Shown here piece after piece: positions 53,800-62,261 of a stretch of DNA of 64,000 nucleotides. Origin of the DNA: Agromyces humatus (GTDB lineage Bacteria; Actinomycetota; Actinomycetes; Actinomycetales; Microbacteriaceae); assembly GCF_021228295.1 (NCBI RefSeq), contig NZ_JAJQPD010000004.1, forward strand, positions 310,001 through 374,000, read 5' to 3'. The notes under the pieces were generated by a model. It ran no database searches, was not told the origin of the DNA, and worked only from the letters and a program-made list of their open reading frames with translations. The position numbers were made by a program, and so were the translations under genes. The number at the start of each line of letters is the position of its first letter. The stretch's first letter is position 1.

Positions 53800-55371
53800 G
53801 TGTCCGCCGCGACTGATGCCCTGGAGGCGGTGCTCCGCGCACCGGACTCGGCGCCGCGACCCGCACGGCAGCGCGCTCGGCAGATGCTCAGCGTGGCCTG
53901 GCCGGTCGCATTGCTCGTCGCCGTGGCCGGTGCAGTGCGATTCGTCGGCCTCGACGCGGTCGGGTTCAACAGCGACGAGGCGGTGTACGCGGGAACCGCT
54001 GCGTCGCTCGCCGGCGACCGGAGCCTGGAGCAGTTCTTCCCGGTCTTCCGCGCCCACCCCGTCTTGTTCCAGACCCTCGTCGCCGGGGTCGAGCAGACGC
54101 TCGGGGCCGATTCCGATTGGGTGGCCAGGGCCGTGGCAGCCGTTGTCGGGATCGCGGCCGTACTCGTCACCTTCGCGCTCGGACGCCGGCTCTACGGGCA
54201 CGGCGCCGGACTCATCGCCGGCCTCTTCCTCGCCGTGATGCCGTATCACGTGGTCGTCAGCCGGCAGGTGCTGCTCGACGGCTTGATGACCCTCTTCGTG
54301 ACCGTGGCGCTGAGTTGCATCGTGCGTTATGCCGAATCGGGACGCGCGGCGTGGATGTTCGCGGCCGGGTCGGCCATGGGACTCGCGTTCCTCGCCAAGG
54401 AGACCGCGGTCGTCGTTCTGGGTGGGCTTTTCGCGTTCTTCGCGCTGACCCCGTGGGTCACCGTGCGCCTTCGCCACGTCGTCGCCGGGCTCGTGCCGTT
54501 CGCCGTGCTCGCTGCCGTCCACCCGCTCTCACAGGCACTCGCAGGCAAGGCCACGGCAGGTTCGAACTACCTCGTCTACCAGCTCTTCCGGCCGGAGAAC
54601 CATCCGATGACCTTCTACGCCTCCGTCGTGCCGTGGGCGGTCGGCATCCTCGTGCTCGCCGCAGCGATCGTCGGACTCGTGTGGCTGCGACGGGAATCCA
54701 CGTGGCGGGAGCGCTTGCTGCTGTGCTGGGCGGGCTTCCCGATCGTGTTCTTCACGATCTGGCCGGTACGCGGATACCAGTACCTGCTGCCCATCGCCCC
54801 CGTCGTCGCCGTGCTCGCCGGGCGCACCGTGTCGCGACTCGTGACACTCCGCGCGCTCCAGGGGCGCCGCCGCGCTGCCCGGGCCGCCGTCATCGCGGTC
54901 GCCACCATCCTGGCCGTCTCGCTCGCCATCCCGACCGCTCAGCAGATCAGCCCGTCGTCGACGGGTTCGTTCCTCGCCGGCACCGGTGGCGTGCCAGGCG
55001 GGCGCGAGGCCGGTCAGTGGGTGGCCGAGGAGGTACCGGCGAACGCGCACCTGCTCACCATCGGCCCCTCGATGGCCAACATCCTGCAGTACTACGGGCA
55101 CCGCAAGGTCTACGGCCTGTCGGTGAGCCCGAATCCCGAAGTGCGCAACCCCACCTACACGCCGGTGCGCAACCCCGATCGCGCGCTCCGGCGCGGCGAG
55201 CTGCAATACCTGGTGTGGGACTCGTATTCGGCAGGGCGGTCGCCATCGTTTTCAGCGAAGCTGCGCAGCCTCGTCGACAAGTACAACGGCGTCCCCGTCT
55301 ACTCCGGCATCGTGGGTTCGGGCACGAAGGAGCCGGTCATCGTCATCTACGCGGTCTGGCCAGACCCGTGA
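53800..55371 (+). CDS. GT39-like integral membrane glycosyltransferase
   Basis: The 523-aa protein has about eleven membrane helices and, in the first outer loop, the acidic pair in FNSDEAVYAGTAASLAGDRS that matches the catalytic Asp-Glu of lipid-linked-sugar-using (PMT/ArnT-type) enzymes. It would transfer the sugar presented by the upstream GT2-GtrA protein to an external acceptor. The GTG start at 53800 has GAGGAAC about 9 nt upstream. The C-terminal ~150 residues (from QQISPSSTG) form a soluble outer domain. Its stop overlaps the next gene by 4 bp. Confidence 0.82.
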   Translation: MSAATDALEAVLRAPDSAPRPARQRARQMLSVAWPVALLVAVAGAVRFVGLDAVGFNSDEAVYAGTAASLAGDRSLEQFFPVFRAHPVLFQTLVAGVEQTLGADSDWVARAVAAVVGIAAVLVTFALGRRLYGHGAGLIAGLFLAVMPYHVVVSRQVLLDGLMTLFVTVALSCIVRYAESGRAAWMFAAGSAMGLAFLAKETAVVVLGGLFAFFALTPWVTVRLRHVVAGLVPFAVLAAVHPLSQALAGKATAGSNYLVYQLFRPENHPMTFYASVVPWAVGILVLAAAIVGLVWLRRESTWRERLLLCWAGFPIVFFTIWPVRGYQYLLPIAPVVAVLAGRTVSRLVTLRALQGRRRAARAAVIAVATILAVSLAIPTAQQISPSSTGSFLAGTGGVPGGREAGQWVAEEVPANAHLLTIGPSMANILQYYGHRKVYGLSVSPNPEVRNPTYTPVRNPDRALRRGELQYLVWDSYSAGRSPSFSAKLRSLVDKYNGVPVYSGIVGSGTKEPVIVIYAVWPDP

Positions 55372-56750
55372 ACGCACGCCTGCGCGCCATCGTCCTCGTC
55401 GCAGCTGCGGCCTCGGCGGCGTTCGGCGTGGTGCTCGGCGGCACGGGAGCAGCGGCATCCGAATCGTCACCGCGGCCCGCTACACCAGTCGAGCACTTCA
55501 TCTCCGTCATGCAGGGCGGCGCGACGTTCGATCACTACTTCGGCACGTACGAGGGCGCCGACGGAATCCCCGCAGACGCGTGCCAGCCGGTCGCGTCGGC
55601 CGACTGCGTGCAACCCTTCGCGCTTCACGGCACTCACCCGGCGCCGCTCAGGGACATCGGCGGGATCGAGCATGCCCAATACAACGATGGCGCCATGGAC
55701 GGCTTCGCCGCCGCATTCGAAGGGGCCGGTCTCGACCGTCGCGCGCCCATGGGCTACTTCGACCGCCGCGACCTTCCCGTGTCATGGCGCCTCGCCGAGG
55801 AATACGTGCTCTTCGATCGGTTCTTCGCCTCCTCGCAGGACGGCGCGCGCACGAACCGTTCGTTCTGGGTCGCCGCGGCGCCACCGAGGCAGGTCGCAAC
55901 GAACGACACCACGGCCGCGCCGATCGATCAACCGACGATCTTCGACCGGCTCGACAGCGCAGGCGTCTCGTGGAAGTTCTACGTGCAGGATTACGACCCG
56001 GCCGAGACGTTCCAGGCGCGGCGCGGATCGATGCCGGCGACCCAGACCGTTCGAGTGCCACTGCTCGAGCAGGAGCGATTCGTGACGGATCCGGCGTTCG
56101 CCTCGCATATCGTCGACCTGGCGGAATACCGCTCAGACCTCGCGACGGGCACATTGCCCGCGGTTTCCTTCGTCGCGGCCTCGCGTTCGGGTGAGAGATC
56201 GCCGGCGTCGATCCCGGCCGGCCAGCGCCTGTTGGGCGGTATGGTCGATGCGCTCGCCGCGAGCCGCTATTGGACGAGTTCCGCGATGCTCATCACGTAC
56301 GACGCACCCGGCGGCTGGTACGACCACGTCCCGCCACCTACGGCTGCGGACGGGGGGCTCCTCGGATTCCGTGTTCCGGCACTGCTCGTCGGTGCGCATG
56401 TGCGCTCCGGAGTCGTGGACAGCACTCCACTCGACAGCACCGCGGGCCTCGCGTTCGTCGAGCGCAACTGGGGGCTCGAACCGCTTTCGGCTCGGGACGC
56501 CGGCTCGATCGGACTCGAGTCCGCCTTCGACTTCTCGGCGCCGGCGCGCGAGGCCACGATCATCGCTCCGGCCCCTGAATCGACCCCGTCGTCCGCAGTC
56601 CGGACGGAGCCCGTGACGCGGCTGTACGGGGCCGCCGCGATCGCCGGTCTCGCGGTGATCGGTATCGCGTACCTGAGCCGTCGGGTGCGCCGGGGGCGGC
56701 GCGGTTCGGCGGCGCCCGCGACGCTCCCCTCGTCGGAGCGGCCGCCATGA
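55368..56750 (+). CDS. Exported phosphoesterase (phospholipase C-like) with altered metal site
   Basis: The 460-aa protein has a signal peptide, a phosphoesterase (PLC/AcpA-like) domain and a C-terminal membrane helix (LYGAAAIAGLAVIGIAYLSR). The family motif MQENxxFDHYFG reads MQGGATFDHYFGTYEGADG here, so the usual Glu-Asn metal ligands are Gly50-Gly51. The late motif reads ITYDAPGGWYDHVPPP, with Ala where a second acidic ligand is common. The fold is kept but catalysis may be changed or lost. It starts at a GTG overlapping the previous stop and overlaps the next gene by 4 bp. It could be a surface binding protein or a diverged phosphotransferase. Confidence 0.8.
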   Translation: MNARLRAIVLVAAAASAAFGVVLGGTGAAASESSPRPATPVEHFISVMQGGATFDHYFGTYEGADGIPADACQPVASADCVQPFALHGTHPAPLRDIGGIEHAQYNDGAMDGFAAAFEGAGLDRRAPMGYFDRRDLPVSWRLAEEYVLFDRFFASSQDGARTNRSFWVAAAPPRQVATNDTTAAPIDQPTIFDRLDSAGVSWKFYVQDYDPAETFQARRGSMPATQTVRVPLLEQERFVTDPAFASHIVDLAEYRSDLATGTLPAVSFVAASRSGERSPASIPAGQRLLGGMVDALAASRYWTSSAMLITYDAPGGWYDHVPPPTAADGGLLGFRVPALLVGAHVRSGVVDSTPLDSTAGLAFVERNWGLEPLSARDAGSIGLESAFDFSAPAREATIIAPAPESTPSSAVRTEPVTRLYGAAAIAGLAVIGIAYLSRRVRRGRRGSAAPATLPSSERPP

Positions 56751-58918
56751 GACGCTCCGCCACGAGGCGCCTCGCCGGCGCCATCGCCATCGTTCTCACC
56801 GCACTCGTGGCGCTTCTCACGTCTGCCGGGCCGGCGGCCGCTGCCCGTCCACCGTGGATCGTCACGCTCACCGTGCAGACCGTCCCCGTCTTGTCCGGAG
56901 TGCGCGTCGAGCTCGACGGTGTCACCGTGACGACGGATGCAACAGGGCAGGCCGTGTTCGCGCGACCCCATGACTTCGACGCTCACACGCTCGAGCTCGT
57001 CGACACTGAGATCGCCTCGGTGTCGGCGCGTGACCGCTTCGTACGCTGGGTCGGCCAACGCGACTCCCACCAGGCGTTCAGCCCCACCGTGACCGGGCTT
57101 CCGATGCGAGCGGACTACACGGTGACTGCCGCGTTCGCGACGCTATACCCGGTGACGATCGACGTCACCGACGATCGCGGCGCACCCCTCGATGCGGCTC
57201 GGCTCGGTGATGTATCGCTGCGCGACTCGGCGGGCCGCCGGGTCGTCGTCACCGCGGGCGAGGAGACGTGGCTCGACGGATGGCGACCGGTGTACCGCTC
57301 GGGGCGGCTCGTGCGCGATTCCGTCACCTACTCGGTCGACTCCATCCTCGTCGACGGCACCGGAGCCGTGACGGCGGGTGCGCAGCGCATCGACCCCGCT
57401 GCCTCGCCGCACGTGCAGCTCACCGTTCCACTCTTCCGAATGCAGGTGTCCGCCACCGATGCACTGTTCGACCGACGCGAGGGCGACGGCATCGTGGTCA
57501 CACGGCCGGACGGAGTGCGGACGAGGATCACGTTCGGCCCCGACCGCGTCGCGGAACTGAGCGGCCTCCCTCGAGGCGCCTACGAGATCGAGGTGCAGGG
57601 CGCGTCCGGCGTCGTCGCGCCGCAGATCGTCCACCTGTCGAAGGACAAGGCGGTCACCCTCATGGTCATCACCCCCCTCGACCTGTTCGCCGTGGCGGCG
57701 ATCTCGATGCTTGCGGCTGTCGGATTGCTCGCCGCCGGTCGGCTGATGCTGCGCCATCGCACGCGGCGGCTTGCGAGCTACCCCGGGATCGACTCGGAAT
57801 CCGTCGAGGGCTCGGATACGACGGAGGACCCGGAATACCACCGAGGACTCGGAGCCCCACCACGGACTCCGAAGTCACGGTGGATCCCGAGACCGAAGTG
57901 GCGATGGGTGGGGATCCTCGTCGCGACGTTGCTCTGCTGCACACTCGGGATGTCACCCCAGTCCACGACCGCCCGGTCGCTCGCAGCACCCCCGGTCGCG
58001 GCATCCGTACGCATGGCACCCGCACTCACGGCGTCCGGACCCACAGTGCTCGCCTACTACTACCTGTGGTTCTCGAAGAACTCCTGGAATCGCGCGAAGA
58101 TCGACTACCCGTGGCTCGGCCGCTATTCGAGCGGCGACCCGAGGGTGCTTCGCCAGCACATTCGCTGGGCGAAACAGGCGGGGATCAGCGGATTCATCGT
58201 CAGCTGGAAGAGCACCACGACCAACAATCGCCGCCTGCACCGGCTCATGGACGTGGCCCGGGACGAAGACTTCACGCTCGCGATGATCTACCAAGGGCTC
58301 GACTTCACGCGCGATCCGCTTCCGGTTGAACGCGTGCGTGCCGACTTCGAGGCGTTCGCACGGGACTTCGCCCCGGACGCCGTCTTCCATCGCCTCGACG
58401 GTAAGCCGCTCACGATCTTCAGCGGTACCTGGAAGTTCAGCGCCACCGATGTCGCCCACATCACGGATGCCGTGCGCTCCGACCTACTCGTGCTCTCGAC
58501 CGAGAAGAACGTCGAGGGGTATGAGCGGATCGCGTCATCAACCGATGGCAACGCGTACTACTGGTCGTCGGTGAATCCGGCAACGAACACCAGGTACGCG
58601 GCAAAGTTGCGCGCCATGGGCGAGGCGGTGCACGCCGACGGCAAGTACTGGCTCGCCCCCTTCGCGCCGGGATTCGACGCGCGCCTCGTGGGCGGCACGC
58701 GCGTCGTCCATCGCCTCGACGGCTCGACGCTCCGCGCCGAGTACGCGGCGGCCGTGGCCTCGGATCCCGATCTGCTCGGGCTCATCAGCTGGAACGAGTT
58801 CAGTGAGAACAGCCACGTCGAGCCGTCCGAAACCTACGGCACGCAATCGCTCGACGTGCTCGGCGAACTGCTCTTGGGAGAGGAGTATGCGCCCGTGACG
58901 CTTCCCCGAAGCAGATAA
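56747..58918 (+). CDS. Membrane-anchored GH99-like glycoside hydrolase with N-terminal beta domain
   Basis: The 723-aa protein has a signal peptide (to about residue 33), a beta-rich, Ig/carboxypeptidase-regulatory-like region (40-300), a membrane helix (310-333), a polar linker, a second hydrophobic stretch (387-402) and a GH99-like domain (about 433-715). The last domain has VLAYYYLWFSKNSWN, HIRWAKQAGISGFIVSWKST and ISWNEFSENSHVEPS, the pattern of endo-mannosidase-type GH99 and WsaF-like glycan enzymes. The two membrane segments would put both soluble parts outside. It may cut or rearrange the glycan made by the upstream transferases. The ATG overlaps the previous stop. Confidence 0.8.
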   Translation: MRRSATRRLAGAIAIVLTALVALLTSAGPAAAARPPWIVTLTVQTVPVLSGVRVELDGVTVTTDATGQAVFARPHDFDAHTLELVDTEIASVSARDRFVRWVGQRDSHQAFSPTVTGLPMRADYTVTAAFATLYPVTIDVTDDRGAPLDAARLGDVSLRDSAGRRVVVTAGEETWLDGWRPVYRSGRLVRDSVTYSVDSILVDGTGAVTAGAQRIDPAASPHVQLTVPLFRMQVSATDALFDRREGDGIVVTRPDGVRTRITFGPDRVAELSGLPRGAYEIEVQGASGVVAPQIVHLSKDKAVTLMVITPLDLFAVAAISMLAAVGLLAAGRLMLRHRTRRLASYPGIDSESVEGSDTTEDPEYHRGLGAPPRTPKSRWIPRPKWRWVGILVATLLCCTLGMSPQSTTARSLAAPPVAASVRMAPALTASGPTVLAYYYLWFSKNSWNRAKIDYPWLGRYSSGDPRVLRQHIRWAKQAGISGFIVSWKSTTTNNRRLHRLMDVARDEDFTLAMIYQGLDFTRDPLPVERVRADFEAFARDFAPDAVFHRLDGKPLTIFSGTWKFSATDVAHITDAVRSDLLVLSTEKNVEGYERIASSTDGNAYYWSSVNPATNTRYAAKLRAMGEAVHADGKYWLAPFAPGFDARLVGGTRVVHRLDGSTLRAEYAAAVASDPDLLGLISWNEFSENSHVEPSETYGTQSLDVLGELLLGEEYAPVTLPRSR

Positions 58919-58930
58919 CCAGAATTGGTG

Positions 58931-58959
58931 ATGTCAGCGCGAGCAGCGACCGGTAGCTT
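58931..58959 (+). promoter_or_regulatory. Candidate promoter of the metallophosphoesterase gene
   Basis: ATGTCA (58931-58936) and TAGCTT (58954-58959) are 17 bp apart, in the 104-bp gap after the GH99-like gene. It suggests the last gene of the module is separately transcribed. Confidence 0.4.
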
Positions 58960-59022
58960 GGGGCTTTCATCGGCGAGAGCTCCTGGCCAGTGAACGGCGC
59001 GGGTGCATCGGGGCGGCACACC

Positions 59023-61545
59023 ATGGCAGAAGCGGGCAGCGGCAGGGTTCGGCACCGCCTTGCCAGGGTCGCGATCGTCTCGACCGTCGCAGTCATGAGC
59101 ATGCTCGCGCCAGCGCTCGCGGCGATACCCGCCTATGCTGCGGACTACTCCACTGCGCTGGCCCGGGCGCCGTACCTGACCGACCTGACCGGTCTCCACG
59201 TCAACATCAACTGGGCTACTGACAAGTCCGCCACCGTGGGCACCCTCAGGTGGGGGCCCGTCTCGGACGGCGCCTGCCAGCTCACCTCGACCGCGACGGC
59301 GAGCCGCGTTTCCGTGACGATCGGCAAGCTCGGGCGGTATCAGTGGAAGGTCCCGCTCAACCTCCCGGCGACCGGCACCTACTGCTACCGCCCCTACTTG
59401 GCGACGACCGACCTGCTCGGCACCGCCGCATCGCCAACATTCACGACACAGGTGCCGGCCGGGTCGACCGACCCGTTCAGTTTCGCCGTCTTCGGCGACT
59501 GGGGGCTGGTGGATGCCTCGGGCGTGAACGCCGAGCAGACCGGTGTCATGTCCGGGATCGCGGAGGCGGGGGTGCGGTTCGCCGTGACGACCGGCGACAA
59601 CGGATATCCGTCGGGCAGTCAGACGAACTACGGCGATCTCCAGCAGACCGGCGGCAACACGAGCGCGATCTTCGGACCCGACTTCTGGACGCTCGCCGGG
59701 CCGACCGTTCCGCTCTTCACGACCCCCGGCAACCACGGGTTGAGCGGGACGACGGAGATCAAGACGTGGACTCAGGATGTCGTGGTCGCCGAGTCCGGCG
59801 GGCGGTACCAGAACGAGGTCTACTGCTGCGTCAACGGGACGTTCTCGGCGAACTACGGCAGCGCGTGGTATGCCTTCGACGCCGGGCCCGCCCGCTTCTA
59901 CATCCTCACTTCTGCCTGGGGTAACACCAACAGGGGAACGGCCAACGTGTACGCGAACGACTACGCGGCGCACTTCGTGCCCGGCGCGCCCGAGTACGAG
60001 TGGCTCAAGCAGGATCTCGAGACACATCCGAGAGCGGTGAAGTTCGCGTTCTCGCATTACCCGTTCTACTCCGACAGCGCGACGGAGGCCTCCGACACGT
60101 ACCTTCAGGGCCCGAACAGCCTCGAAGGGCTGCTCGGCAGCCACGGAGTCGACTTCGTCTTCAACGGCCATGCCCATAACTACCAGCGCAATCTCCGCAG
60201 TGCATCGGGGATGCCGGTCACCTACGTCACGGGCGGCGGCGGCGCCAAGGTCGGGCCCGTCGGTCCGTGCAGCGCAATCAACGCGTATGCCATCGGCTGG
60301 TCGAATTCCAAGGCCAAGGGATACGCGTGTGGTGCGGCGACGGTGCCGACGAGCAAGGCGCAGGTGTTCCACTTCCTCGAGGTGACGGTGGCAGGGTCGA
60401 CGATCACGGTAGAGCCGACCGACTCGACCGGTCAGACGTTCGATGTGCAGACGTACGATCTCAACGCCACAGCCCCCCAAACCGTCATCGATTCCGCGCC
60501 GCCCGCCGCGACGACAGCGACGACCGCGACGATCGACTTCCACTCGACGTCGAACCCCGCCACGTTCACCTGCGCTGTCGACGGTGAGGCCGCTGTGCCG
60601 TGCACCAGTCCGCTCACGCTCGAGTCGCTCGCCGAGGGCGTGCACAGTGTCGCGGTCGCAGCCACGACGACAGCCGGCACCGATCCGACACCCGCGACCG
60701 CGTCGTGGCAGGTCGACACCACGGCACCGGCGGCGCCGCTCGGACTCGCGGCCTCTCCGGGACCCGGCACGGTGCAACTCGTCTGGCAGCCGGCGACCGA
60801 CCCGAGCGGCATCGACGACTACATGGTCACTCGCGACGGCGCACCGCTCACGACCACCGGCGGCGCCCAATTCACGGATGCGGCGGTCACAGCGGGCGCA
60901 ACGTACACCTACTCGGTGAGCGCGACGGATGGCGCGGGCAACCAGTCCGCGCCGAGCGAGTCTGTCACGACGACGGTTCCGTCCTCGATCCCCGTGATCT
61001 TCAGCGATGGGTTCGAAACGGGTACCCTGTCGGCCTGGACGACGCGGTCGGGGCTCACTGTGCAAACCGAAGAGACACACAACGGGGCATACGCGGCCCG
61101 CGCGACGACGACCAACGGCGCCACCTATGCAAAGAAGACCCTTCCCGCAACCTACGCCGACGGGTACGCGCGAGTGTGGTACAAACCGATCAGCACCCAG
61201 AGCCAGGTCAACATCCTGCGCTTCCGCGCCATCGACGGCACCTCACTCGGGTATCTCTATGCCACGCCGGCGGGTGCCCTCGCGTATCGCAACGAGGCGG
61301 CGGGCACCGCGATTGCGACGAGCGCGACGATCCCCGCGGGGTCGGGCTGGCACGCGCTCGAGTTGCACACGACGACGACAGGGCTGCTCGAGGTGTGGGT
61401 GGACGGCGTGTCCGCGCTGTCCACGACGACGAGCCTCTCGACATCACCTGTCGGCCAGTTCCAGATCGGTGAGGTGAATGCCGGGCGCACCTATGACGTG
61501 GTGTTCGACGACGCCGCATTCGCGACGGCGCGCGTCGGACCCTGA
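59023..61545 (+). CDS. Secreted purple acid phosphatase-like metallophosphoesterase with Fn3 and lectin-like domains
   Basis: The 840-aa protein has a signal peptide (RVAIVSTVAVMSMLAPALAA), a purple-acid-phosphatase N-terminal beta domain (ARAPYLTDLTG, INWATD) and a calcineurin-like core with metal motifs FGDWG, TTGDNGY, TPGNHG, SHYPFY and NGHAHNYQR. Behind it lie a fibronectin III domain (PAAPLGLAASPGPGTVQLVW, SVSATDGAGNQSAPSE) and a C-terminal jelly-roll, LamG-like domain (FSDGFETGTLSAWTTRSG). All metal ligands are visible. It would cleave phosphate esters at the surface while binding glycan. The ATG at 59023 fits the signal peptide best; a GTG 33 bp upstream is possible. Confidence 0.87.
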   Translation: MAEAGSGRVRHRLARVAIVSTVAVMSMLAPALAAIPAYAADYSTALARAPYLTDLTGLHVNINWATDKSATVGTLRWGPVSDGACQLTSTATASRVSVTIGKLGRYQWKVPLNLPATGTYCYRPYLATTDLLGTAASPTFTTQVPAGSTDPFSFAVFGDWGLVDASGVNAEQTGVMSGIAEAGVRFAVTTGDNGYPSGSQTNYGDLQQTGGNTSAIFGPDFWTLAGPTVPLFTTPGNHGLSGTTEIKTWTQDVVVAESGGRYQNEVYCCVNGTFSANYGSAWYAFDAGPARFYILTSAWGNTNRGTANVYANDYAAHFVPGAPEYEWLKQDLETHPRAVKFAFSHYPFYSDSATEASDTYLQGPNSLEGLLGSHGVDFVFNGHAHNYQRNLRSASGMPVTYVTGGGGAKVGPVGPCSAINAYAIGWSNSKAKGYACGAATVPTSKAQVFHFLEVTVAGSTITVEPTDSTGQTFDVQTYDLNATAPQTVIDSAPPAATTATTATIDFHSTSNPATFTCAVDGEAAVPCTSPLTLESLAEGVHSVAVAATTTAGTDPTPATASWQVDTTAPAAPLGLAASPGPGTVQLVWQPATDPSGIDDYMVTRDGAPLTTTGGAQFTDAAVTAGATYTYSVSATDGAGNQSAPSESVTTTVPSSIPVIFSDGFETGTLSAWTTRSGLTVQTEETHNGAYAARATTTNGATYAKKTLPATYADGYARVWYKPISTQSQVNILRFRAIDGTSLGYLYATPAGALAYRNEAAGTAIATSATIPAGSGWHALELHTTTTGLLEVWVDGVSALSTTTSLSTSPVGQFQIGEVNAGRTYDVVFDDAAFATARVGP

Positions 61546-61562
61546 CTCCTCAAGCCACCGAC

Positions 61563-62261
61563 CTACAGCAACCGACGCGCATTCGCCCACGCCGTGAGTT
61601 CGTGCCGGCTCGAGAGCTGCAGCTTGCGCAGCACGGCCGACACATGCGTCTCGACCGTCTTGGTCGAGATGAAGAGCTCGGCCGCCACTTCTTTGTAGGC
61701 GTAGCCGCGCGCGATGAGGCGCATGACCTCCTGCTCGCGCGCCGACAGCCGATCGAGTTCGTCGCTCGCGGCGGCGGTCTCGCCGACCGCCGCCCCGAAC
61801 GCGTCGAGCACGAACCCCGCGAGCTTCGGCGAGAACACGGCGTCTCCGCCCGCGACCGCGTGCACCGCGCGGCTCACATCGGCCCCCGATGAGCCTTTGG
61901 TGATGTACCCGCGCGCCCCGGCACGGATGACCCCGACCACGTCTTCGGCCTTGTCCGAGACGCTCAGGGCCAGGAAGCGGGTGCCCGGCACGCTCGGCGC
62001 CGCGCGCCGGATCACCTCGGCCCCGCCTGTGGTGCCGGCAGGCACGGCGAGCCCCGGCAGGTGCACGTCGAGCAGCACGACGTCGGGAGCGACATCCGTC
62101 ACCACTCGCACCGCGGATTCGACGTCGTGCGCCTCGCCGACCACCTCGATCGAATCGGCGAGGTCGGCCTTCAGGCCCGATCGGAAGATCGAGTGGTCGT
62201 CGACCACCACGACGCGCACGGTCGGGCGCGCCTCGAGTGCGCGATCGGATGCCTCAGCCAC
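61563..62261 (-). CDS. Response regulator, LuxR type (PspC-sensor system)
   Basis: The 232-aa protein has a receiver domain (VRVVVVDDHSIFRSGLKADL) with D65 in VVLLDVHLPGL and a LuxR HTH (LSAREQEVMRLIARGYAYKE, then ISTKTVETHVSAVLRKLQL). The GTG start at 62261 lies in the last codons of the kinase gene (8-bp overlap) with GGAGAA before it. This family works with PspC-containing kinases in actinobacterial cell-envelope stress responses. Confidence 0.93.
   Translation of the reverse strand: MAEASDRALEARPTVRVVVVDDHSIFRSGLKADLADSIEVVGEAHDVESAVRVVTDVAPDVVLLDVHLPGLAVPAGTTGGAEVIRRAAPSVPGTRFLALSVSDKAEDVVGVIRAGARGYITKGSSGADVSRAVHAVAGGDAVFSPKLAGFVLDAFGAAVGETAAASDELDRLSAREQEVMRLIARGYAYKEVAAELFISTKTVETHVSAVLRKLQLSSRHELTAWANARRLL

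Noticed and set aside
54117..55367. Upstream part of the frame that includes the phosphoesterase
   Set aside because: It is the shifted shadow of the GT39-like gene; the real phosphoesterase starts at the GTG at 55368 with a signal peptide.
58834..61080. Long minus-strand frame opposite the metallophosphoesterase
   Set aside because: Arg/Gly-rich shadow; the plus strand has a signal peptide and all phosphatase metal motifs.
49599..61545. Prophage or integrative element
   Set aside because: No integrase, attachment-site repeats or phage structural genes are visible; the surface module shows only local changes in base composition.
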